NCBI GenBank assembly: GCA_945613785.1
Contig: CALZAJ010000095.1
Span: 1-6,539 of the forward strand
DNA: 6,539 bases
Origin: an uncultured Verrucomicrobiota bacterium
GTDB lineage: Bacteria > Verrucomicrobiota > Kiritimatiellia > RFP12 > UBA1067
Direction: 5' to 3'
Shown: in pieces, positions 1 through 4,755 of the stretch
Position numbering within the stretch: position 1 is the first letter of the stretch
Layout: each line of letters starts with the position of its first letter
Notes under the pieces: model-generated
What the model was told of the DNA's origin: nothing
Databases searched by the model: none
What the model saw: only the letters and a program-made list of their open reading frames with translations
Program-made: the position numbers and the translations under genes

Positions 1-54
1 TACATGCCGGGCGCGGGAACCTACCGCCTCGTCTTTGCGGTCAAGGGGCTCTGA
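1..54 (+). CDS. C-terminal end of an unidentified upstream protein (partial)
   Basis: Frame 1 is open from the left edge and ends in TGA at 52-54, giving a 17-residue tail, YMPGAGTYRLVFAVKGL. Alternating polar and hydrophobic residues suggest a final beta strand, as in many extracellular beta-sandwich domains, but this is too little to name a family. The stop lies 54 bases before the next start codon, with a TATAAT-like element in between, so the next gene may have its own promoter. The reading rests on the open frame and on codons that suit the GC-rich neighbourhood. A chance open frame of this length is possible. Confidence 0.5.
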   Translation, partial: YMPGAGTYRLVFAVKGL

Positions 55-66
55 ATCCTTTTATGA

Positions 67-72
67 TATAAT
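67..72 (+). promoter_or_regulatory. Candidate -10 element for the mutarotase-like gene
   Basis: A perfect TATAAT lies in a short AT-rich island (about 56-75) between the upstream stop and the next start at 109. No convincing -35 hexamer is seen about 17 bases upstream, where the sequence is GC-rich and inside the previous gene's end. It is therefore a weak promoter call based on the -10 alone. A GGAGGAG ribosome binding site follows at 92-98. Confidence 0.4.
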
Positions 73-108
73 TTCCGTACTAGTCAAACACGGAGGAGCT
101 GAATCGAG

Positions 109-1149
109 ATGAAGATAACCCTGCTTGTCGCGGCCCTGGCCGCAGTCCTTTTCGCTTCGGCGGCCACCATCGAAGAGCTCAACGCGCGTTTCGGCGCAAA
201 CGGCCGCGTTAGTTTCCGCGCCGACGAGAACGGAGAGCCGATCGTCGACCTCAAGGACGCCAACGGCCTCTGCTCCGTCAAGCTCCGCGGCGCCCACGTG
301 ACCGACTGCCGCTTCACGGGCGACGAGCATCCGCTCCTCTTCGTCCCGAAGATGGGGTATGTGCCCGTTTCCGGGCCGCGCGACTTCATCCACGGCGGCG
401 TGCCCCTGCTCTGGCCCTGGTTCGGCTGCTCGGGCGCCCCCGCCGACCCCCTCTGGCGCCGCTGTTGCCGCGCGCTCTGGCTGCCGGTGAAGGACGTGCC
501 GCCCTTCCATGCGACGGCGCGCTACTCGCTCTTTGACGTCGAGGACGTCGGCGTCCAGGGCCCGGAAACTTCCGTTACCCTGGTGCTGAAGACCTGCGAG
601 GAAGTCGGCGAATACACGGACGGCGACTTCGTCCTCACCTACAGAATCACGCTGGGCGACCACCAGCTCGGCCTCAGCCTCACGACGCGCAACGTCGGCG
701 ACACGACCTTCCGCTACCGTGAGGGCTATCACCCGTATTTCGCCGTGTCGGACTGCTACAAGTTGACCCTCGCCGGCGTCGACGGCTGCCGCTACGAGTC
801 CGACCGCCACCTTCCCTGCGACGTCACGCACGTCTGGCAGGAGGGGCCTGTCCCCGAATGGCCCGGCTGCGACCTCTTCCGTTTCGGGAAGGAGCGGAGC
901 GTCCTCACCCTCACCGACCCGGTCTGGAAGCGCGAGATCGTCCTTTCGACGACGGGCGGACGCGACGTCGTGACCTGGTGCCAGGACGTCAAGGGCGCGA
1001 GCAAGGGGACGATGAACATCCACCCCGAGGAGTGCCGCAACTATTTCTGCATCGAGCCGTCCAACTTCTACAGCGAATCGGAAATCGCCCTCGAAAGCGG
1101 CGAGTCCCACACGTTAGAGACCGTCATCTCCGTCCGTCCCACCAAGTGA
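109..1149 (+). CDS. Exported aldose 1-epimerase / D-hexose-6-phosphate mutarotase-like protein
   Basis: The 346-residue product resembles the galactose-mutarotase superfamily, closest in motifs to glucose-6-phosphate 1-epimerases (YeaD type), which interconvert alpha and beta anomers of hexose (phosphates). Visible signatures are GGVPLLWPWFG (96-106), EGYHPYFAVSD (205-215), with His208 in the place of the catalytic His, and CIEPSN (314-319), with Glu316 in the place of the catalytic Glu. Residues 1-19 look like a signal peptide (Lys2, a hydrophobic run at 4-16, ASA before the presumed cut). This is odd, because the family is usually cytosolic and about 290 residues long. The HGFAR stretch that normally follows the WPWFG motif is not recognisable; the aligned region reads WRRCC (117-120 area). 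The natural substrate may therefore be a free sugar outside the cytoplasm rather than a sugar phosphate. The start is supported by GGAGGAG at 92-98. The fold call is good; the substrate is unknown. Confidence 0.82.
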   Translation: MKITLLVAALAAVLFASAATIEELNARFGANGRVSFRADENGEPIVDLKDANGLCSVKLRGAHVTDCRFTGDEHPLLFVPKMGYVPVSGPRDFIHGGVPLLWPWFGCSGAPADPLWRRCCRALWLPVKDVPPFHATARYSLFDVEDVGVQGPETSVTLVLKTCEEVGEYTDGDFVLTYRITLGDHQLGLSLTTRNVGDTTFRYREGYHPYFAVSDCYKLTLAGVDGCRYESDRHLPCDVTHVWQEGPVPEWPGCDLFRFGKERSVLTLTDPVWKREIVLSTTGGRDVVTWCQDVKGASKGTMNIHPEECRNYFCIEPSNFYSESEIALESGESHTLETVISVRPTK

Positions 1150-1218
1150 CGGACGGCCCGGGCCTCAGACCCTGAGAAAGACGTTCCTGCCCGCCGATCA
1201 GTCATTACTGCTGGTTGG

Positions 1219-1247
1219 TTGACTTGCCACTAAATAAATGTTATAAT
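1219..1247 (+). promoter_or_regulatory. Sigma-70-type promoter of the fur/perR-rubrerythrin-queD-like unit
   Basis: TTGACT (1219-1224) and a perfect TATAAT (1242-1247) are separated by exactly 17 bases, an almost ideal housekeeping promoter in an AT-rich island within GC-rich DNA. Transcription would begin near 1254, leaving a leader of about 44 bases before the start codon at 1298. No other strong promoter is seen before the two downstream genes, so it probably drives all three. Confidence 0.8.
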
Positions 1248-1259
1248 CATTTACGTAAA
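1235..1259 (+). promoter_or_regulatory. Candidate Fur/PerR-family operator overlapping the -10 box
   Basis: TAAATG (1235-1240) and CATTTA (1248-1253) form an inverted repeat around TTATAAT (1241-1247), a 19-base element centred on the -10. TTATAATCATT (1241-1251) matches the left half and centre of the PerR box known from Bacillus (TTATAAT-N-ATTATAA), while the right half diverges. A second perfect palindrome, TTTACGTAAA (1250-1259), overlaps its right edge, around the presumed transcription start. Because the first gene is a Fur-family regulator, autoregulation by occlusion of the -10 is the natural inference. Binding is not shown by the sequence. Confidence 0.55.
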
Positions 1260-1297
1260 ACTCGGCAGGGTGAACGAAATCGAGAATCGGGGGAGCG

Positions 1298-1789
1298 ATG
1301 AAGAAGACGGAAGAGTTGACGACTGGGGAATTCCCGGCTTTCTGCCGTGCACACGGCCTCAAGTGCACGGCGCAGCGGGTGGCCGTGTTCACGGCAGTCC
1401 GTCGTTCGCGGAACCATCCGTCGGTCGACGAGGTCTGGGAGCGGGCGAAGCGAAGCGTCCCGACGCTGACGCGAACTTCGGTCTACCGGATTCTGAACGA
1501 GCTGTCGGAGCTTGGACTGCTGACGCGACTGGACGCGCTGTCGGCGGCGCGCTATGACACCTGTCTCGGGCCGCATGCGCATTTCATCTGCGAAGTCTGC
1601 GGAGCGATTGTGGACTATCCGCTTCCGTCCGGTCTGAACCTGCCTGCCGGCATGCCGGCCGAACGCCACCACCTCGAACTTAGGGTCTCCGGCGTCTGCG
1701 ACCGATGCCGGCGCAATGGGAGGACTGGGCGTCCGGTCACAGGCGGGTCGCCAAGCGGGGATAGACTGTTCTTTATGTCAATGAAGTAA
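1298..1789 (+). CDS. Fur-family transcriptional regulator, PerR-like
   Basis: The 163-residue protein has the Fur layout: an N-terminal winged helix (about 10-80, with HPSVDEVW at 40-47 and RTSVYRILNELSELGLL at 59-75), then a metal-binding dimerisation domain. Two structural-zinc CxxC pairs are present (Cys98/101 and Cys134/137). His40, Asp87, His93, His95 and Asp106 occupy the places of the B. subtilis PerR regulatory ligands His37, Asp85, His91, His93 and Asp104. The Asp in IVDY, where Fur proteins usually carry Glu, favours a peroxide-sensing PerR over an iron-sensing Fur. With iron bound, such proteins are inactivated by oxidation of a ligand His, which releases the operator. The start has GGGGGAG just upstream (1289-1295). 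About 26 residues after the last CxxC form a Gly/Arg/Ser-rich tail longer than in typical PerR. The rubrerythrin start lies 16 bases beyond the stop, so the two are co-transcribed. Family certain; PerR subtype likely. Confidence 0.9.
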   Translation: MKKTEELTTGEFPAFCRAHGLKCTAQRVAVFTAVRRSRNHPSVDEVWERAKRSVPTLTRTSVYRILNELSELGLLTRLDALSAARYDTCLGPHAHFICEVCGAIVDYPLPSGLNLPAGMPAERHHLELRVSGVCDRCRRNGRTGRPVTGGSPSGDRLFFMSMK

Positions 1790-1805
1790 TGAAAGGATCA
1801 ACAAG

Positions 1806-2339
1806 ATGGAACTCAAAGGATCCAAGACCGAGCGGAACCTGATGGCCGCCTTCGCGGGTGAGTCGCAGGCGCGCAACAAGTATGACTATTTCGCCTCGAA
1901 GGCGAAGAAGGAAGGCTACGAGCAGATCGCGGCGATCTTCCAGGAGACGGCGCTGAACGAGAAGGAGCACGCCAAGATGTGGTTCAAGCTCTTCGCGGGC
2001 ATCGGCTCGACGCCTGAGAACCTGCTGGCGGCCGCAGCCGGCGAGCGCGAGGAGTGGACCGAGATGTACAGGCGCATGGCGGAGGAGGCCGAGGCCGAAG
2101 GCTTCGCCGACATCGCCATCAAGTTCCGCAAGGTCGCCGAGGTCGAGGCCTTGCACGAGGCCCGCTACCGCAAGCTCGCCGCGAACATCGAAAGTGGCGA
2201 GGTCTGGGTGCGCGTCGGCAAGAACAAGTGGCAGTGCCGCAACTGTGGCGCGATCGTCGAAGGCGAGTCCGCACCCGAGAAGTGCCCGGTCTGCGACCAT
2301 CCGAAAGCCTACTTCCAGCTTGCCCAGGAGAATTTCTAA
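1806..2339 (+). CDS. rbr: Rubrerythrin
   Basis: Rubrerythrin is a cytoplasmic diiron peroxidase that reduces hydrogen peroxide to water in anaerobes, taking electrons through its own rubredoxin-like domain. The 177-residue protein has the classic two-part form. The ferritin-like four-helix domain (about 5-128) carries the expected ligands: Glu19, the pair Glu52-x-x-His55, Glu83 and Glu86 in EEWTEMY, and Glu114-x-x-His117. The C-terminal rubredoxin-type iron site has Cys144/147 (CRNCG) and Cys160/163 (CPVC), followed by the family-typical HPKAYF. All key residues are present and the length is only slightly below the usual 190. A GAAAGGA site (1791-1797) precedes the ATG at good spacing. It lies 16 bases after the Fur-family regulator and 24 bases before the next gene, so it is the middle gene of an operon and probably under peroxide control. 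Confidence 0.97.
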   Translation: MELKGSKTERNLMAAFAGESQARNKYDYFASKAKKEGYEQIAAIFQETALNEKEHAKMWFKLFAGIGSTPENLLAAAAGEREEWTEMYRRMAEEAEAEGFADIAIKFRKVAEVEALHEARYRKLAANIESGEVWVRVGKNKWQCRNCGAIVEGESAPEKCPVCDHPKAYFQLAQENF

Positions 2340-2363
2340 TACTAAACGGAAAGGACAAACACC

Positions 2364-2933
2364 ATGCGTTCACAAACAACGTTCGACATCCAGTACGCCC
2401 ACCGCTTCTACGGTTTTCAGGGCGAAGCGCGCTATCTGCACGGGCATACGGGCACCCTCACGATCGAGGTCGAGGACTCCATCAACCCCGGCGTCAACAT
2501 GGTTTTCCCCTGCAATGAAATCCAGAAGACGGCCTGGGCCGTGCTCAAAAACTTTGACCACGCGCTCGTGCTGCGCGAGGACGATCCGCTCCTGCCGGCG
2601 GTTCTCGGCGTCTACGAGAAGGAAGGCATCAAGGACGGCACGCCCACGAACACGATGAAAGGCGCCGCGTTCGAGAACGAGCTTTGCAAGGCTTATCCCG
2701 ACTGCCGTCTCGTCGTCACGAAGGAGACGATGACCGTGGAAGGCATGATCAAGATGGTCTACTCCCTCCTCAAGGACAAGCTCAATATCGTGAAGATCAC
2801 GTTCACGAGCGGCGTCAATGTGGCGTCGTGCGAATTCACGGCTGGCGAGACGAAAGATCGCTGCCCGCTCTGCGGCATCACGCTCGTGGACGGCGTGTGC
2901 CCGAAGTGCGGCTACAAGCATCCCGCCCGTTGA
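2364..2933 (+). CDS. PTPS/QueD-fold protein (6-carboxytetrahydropterin synthase-like) with C-terminal zinc ribbon
   Basis: The core resembles 6-pyruvoyl/6-carboxy-tetrahydropterin synthases, which act on dihydroneopterin triphosphate in queuosine, biopterin or folate pathways. The zinc ligands are visible: His13 (YAHRF) and His26/His28 (LHGH). Asp65-His66 (FDHALVL) match the catalytic LDH motif, and Lys120-Glu121-Thr122 match the pterin-anchoring KET. The catalytic Cys, normally four residues before the HGH (CxxxHGH in QueD), is Ala22 here, with Glu21 beside it. Classical QueD activity is therefore doubtful; PTPS-III enzymes do use Glu instead of Cys, but with different spacing. The protein is 189 residues against the usual 120-140. 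The extra length is an insertion around 72-100 and a zinc ribbon with Cys167/170 and Cys179/182. The start follows GGAAAGGA (2348-2354). It is the last gene of the regulator-rubrerythrin unit, directly before a terminator. Fold confident; reaction unknown. Confidence 0.82.
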   Translation: MRSQTTFDIQYAHRFYGFQGEARYLHGHTGTLTIEVEDSINPGVNMVFPCNEIQKTAWAVLKNFDHALVLREDDPLLPAVLGVYEKEGIKDGTPTNTMKGAAFENELCKAYPDCRLVVTKETMTVEGMIKMVYSLLKDKLNIVKITFTSGVNVASCEFTAGETKDRCPLCGITLVDGVCPKCGYKHPAR

Positions 2934-2959
2934 GGTTGAGGCCCCCAGTGCCTCTGCCT

Positions 2960-2989
2960 GCGCCCGCCCCTCGGCGGGCGCTTCTTTTT
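2960..2989 (+). terminator. Rho-independent terminator of the rubrerythrin operon
   Basis: GCGCCCGCC (2960-2968) pairs perfectly with GGCGGGCGC (2973-2981) around a CCTC loop and is followed by TTCTTTTT (2982-2989). It lies 26 bases after the queD-like stop and faces the plus strand. Read from the other strand it has no T tract, so it is not a good terminator for the converging GH20 gene. Confidence 0.93.
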
Positions 2990-3043
2990 CCGGATAACCC
3001 CACTACTCAAACCCCACCATTGGGGTCTCTCGAAAGCCCTCTG

Positions 3044-4621
3044 TCAGTTGTCCACCCACCACGCCGGCGGCACCTGGTAGTTGAGATAGCCTGTATCGAG
3101 GTAGTCCGTCGACTTCATGTCGTGGCCTACGAGACGGAGCGGAACTGCGAACTCGGTGTCGAACTGCGGCGTCGCGCCATATTCGCCCGTGCCGCGCACT
3201 GGCGTACCCCATGCCGCGGACGCTCCATAGCGGAACATCCTCACCCAGTCGATGCCGCGCAGATGGTGCCATGTCGTCTCGACAATTCCAAAGCCGCCGA
3301 TCTTCGCAATGTAGTCGGCCATCGGCTTCATGGCGTTGTAGTTCATCCAAGGGCAGCCTGCGACGGGAAAGCCCTTCTCATTGAAGTAGCCCATCGTCGG
3401 CCAGTCCTTCCGCGTCTCCTTCATGTCGCCGTAGGAATACTGCCAGTCGCAGATGATGACATCCTTCGGAAGCGTATCGGCGAGAGTCGCCGTCGTCTTC
3501 GAGCCGGACTTGACGAAACCCTGCCAGCGGGGGTCGCCGCTGTCAAGCAGCATGTCGTGCCAGATCATCGCGCACGCGCCGCGAGACTTGACGAAGTCGG
3601 CAAGCCGGGAAATATGCTCGCAGATCAGTTCGCCGTAAGGCCGCTTCCTGCATTCGGGACACGATGGCGGCTGGGCCTCGTCGCATCCGAGGTGGAAGTA
3701 CGGCGGGTTCCCGAAGTCCTCGTGCATCTCAACAATCAGCTCCCTGAGGACGCGCTGCGCCTCCGGATTGGTCAGGCACCAGTTCCATCCACCCGGCTCG
3801 AACAGCGGCTCGTACTCTGGGGCGACGTCGAGCACCATGTGCTTCAGCGTGCAGGAGCGCGACGACGAGGCGTGGCCGAACGCGTTGAGTTGCGGCACGA
3901 GCGTAATGCCAAGGTCCTGGCCGATTCTCACGAGGCGACGCACCTCGGACTTCGTCATCGTCGGGTTCGGCCAGTGCCACCACGGATGCTTTTCGCTCCT
4001 GTACATCCCCCATGGCTCGATGATCGCGTAGTTGAACTTGAGAAGCGCCGCGAGGCGTATCGCGCGTTCCATCTGCTGCGGCCTGACTTCCGGGAACCAG
4101 CACAAATGCACCGCCCTGAACTTGAGGTGCGGCGCGTCGGAGATCGCGAGCGAAGGAAGAATCCGCCCTTCCGTCTTGAACGTGCCGCGCTTTGCTATCG
4201 CCAGCTGCCTGAGCGTATACGCCGCCCATCTGACGCCGGCGAGCGTGCACGCCGAGATCTTGACGCCCGATGCGTCCGCCCTGACCGCATACGCCTCCGA
4301 TGCCAATTGGGAGTTGGCAATTGGAATTGGCAACGTTTCCACACCGGCAACATTCGACACAACCTTCGGCGCGTCTTTGCCGTACCACTCCCTGAAATGC
4401 GCGGCGAGCCATTCCGCGCCTTTCGCGTCCGGGCAGTCGACAACAACTGTCGTAGAAGCGTCGAACGCAACGGGGCTGTCCATGTCTGATTTGAACTCGA
4501 CCGGCATAGGCAGCGGAGCTAACTCTATCGCGTCGGGATTCGCCTCGTTCCCCGCGAAGACGGCCGACGCCACGACGACATAGGCCAGCGAAAGAAAGCC
4601 CGCCTTACTTCTCATGCTCAT
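3044..4621 (-). CDS. Secreted GH20 beta-N-acetylhexosaminidase-like glycoside hydrolase
   Basis: GH20 enzymes remove terminal N-acetylhexosamine residues from glycans by substrate-assisted catalysis. The 525-residue protein begins with a signal peptide (hydrophobic core 9-22, cut likely after VFA at 23). A GH20b-like N-terminal domain follows (about 35-160), then a TIM barrel (about 165-500). The catalytic Asp-Glu pair is Asp314-Glu315 in HLGCDEA; the usual Gly-Gly before it is Gly-Cys here. Other barrel features are the WGMYRSE region (204-210), LVPQLNAFGH (241-250), and aromatic residues (WQYSY, 393-397; TTWHHL, 449-454) suited to a sugar pocket. The start at 4621 is favoured over a second in-frame Met at 4615 because CTCC (GGAG on the coding strand, 4630-4633) is 8 bases away. 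The gene lies downstream of the alkyl-sulfatase on the same strand and converges on the rubrerythrin operon. The exact sugar specificity cannot be read. Confidence 0.88.
   Translation of the reverse strand: MSMRSKAGFLSLAYVVVASAVFAGNEANPDAIELAPLPMPVEFKSDMDSPVAFDASTTVVVDCPDAKGAEWLAAHFREWYGKDAPKVVSNVAGVETLPIPIANSQLASEAYAVRADASGVKISACTLAGVRWAAYTLRQLAIAKRGTFKTEGRILPSLAISDAPHLKFRAVHLCWFPEVRPQQMERAIRLAALLKFNYAIIEPWGMYRSEKHPWWHWPNPTMTKSEVRRLVRIGQDLGITLVPQLNAFGHASSSRSCTLKHMVLDVAPEYEPLFEPGGWNWCLTNPEAQRVLRELIVEMHEDFGNPPYFHLGCDEAQPPSCPECRKRPYGELICEHISRLADFVKSRGACAMIWHDMLLDSGDPRWQGFVKSGSKTTATLADTLPKDVIICDWQYSYGDMKETRKDWPTMGYFNEKGFPVAGCPWMNYNAMKPMADYIAKIGGFGIVETTWHHLRGIDWVRMFRYGASAAWGTPVRGTGEYGATPQFDTEFAVPLRLVGHDMKSTDYLDTGYLNYQVPPAWWVDN
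4301..4334. repeat. Short TTGG-rich repeat cluster inside the GH20 gene
   Basis: Two TTGGCAA copies (4314-4320 and 4327-4333) flank a TTGGAA, next to the palindrome CCAATTGG (4303-4310). The patch is markedly AT-richer than the gene around it. It stays in frame and encodes LPIPIANSQLA, residues 97-107, in the N-terminal domain. It may be a small repeat expansion or simply a coding coincidence. Confidence 0.45.
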
Positions 4622-4663
4622 TCTTCATTCTCCATTTTTGCACCTTACACTTTTCATTCGTCA
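4622..4663. other. AT-rich leader between the vestigial sulfatase tail and GH20
   Basis: About 42 bases, purine-rich on the minus strand, made of degenerate AATGAA/AATGGA-type units. It supplies the GGAG ribosome binding site for the GH20 gene (4630-4633). No clear -35/-10 pair or hairpin is seen, so whether GH20 is transcribed from here or by read-through from the sulfatase is undecided. Confidence 0.45.
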
Positions 4664-4755
4664 CTACAGGCACTTCACGAGCGGCTTGTACTTGGCAAGG
4701 TATGCCAGAGGGACTCCGAGGGTGCTGCGTCCTCCTCATCGTCACCCCCGGAAAC
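4664..4755 (-). pseudogene. Possible vestigial C-terminal tail of the upstream sulfatase
   Basis: Beyond the sulfatase TGA (4756-4758) the same frame continues as VSGGDDEEDAAPSE, an acidic protein-like stretch, then runs on to a later stop. In a second frame, LGVPLAYLAKYKPLVKCL is read from 4720 down to a TAG at 4664-4666. Joined by one frameshift near 4715-4722, the two would make a plausible acidic linker and C-terminal helix. A stop plus a frameshift after an ancestral longer C-terminus would explain this. The stretch is short, so chance cannot be excluded. Confidence 0.35.

Noticed and set aside
61..1110. A 349-codon open frame on the minus strand opposite the mutarotase-like gene
   Set aside because: Its Ala/Val/Arg/Asp-rich product has no recognisable motif, and the opposite strand carries conserved family signatures.
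1154..1180. Hairpins after the mutarotase-like gene (GGCCCGGGCC; CTCAG-ACC-CTGAG) as a terminator
   Set aside because: The stems are short and no T-run follows.
1762..1790. A separate rubrerythrin promoter at the end of the regulator gene
   Set aside because: TAGACT and AGTAAT at 17-base spacing are poor matches and lie inside coding sequence; the upstream promoter is sufficient.
3011..3026. ACCCC/GGGGT hairpin after the GH20 stop as its terminator
   Set aside because: It has only five base pairs and no proper T tract on the minus strand (only TTT then GAG); too weak to call.
2684..4489. A 601-codon open frame on the plus strand across the queD-like gene, the terminator and the GH20 gene
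   Set aside because: It runs through a strong terminator and opposite a clearly recognisable GH20 enzyme; its Arg/Pro/Ala-rich composition is typical of an antisense shadow in GC-rich DNA.
4605..4739. A 44-residue minus-strand open frame from ATG at 4739 overlapping the GH20 start
   Set aside because: The product is basic and featureless and no separate ribosome binding site supports it.
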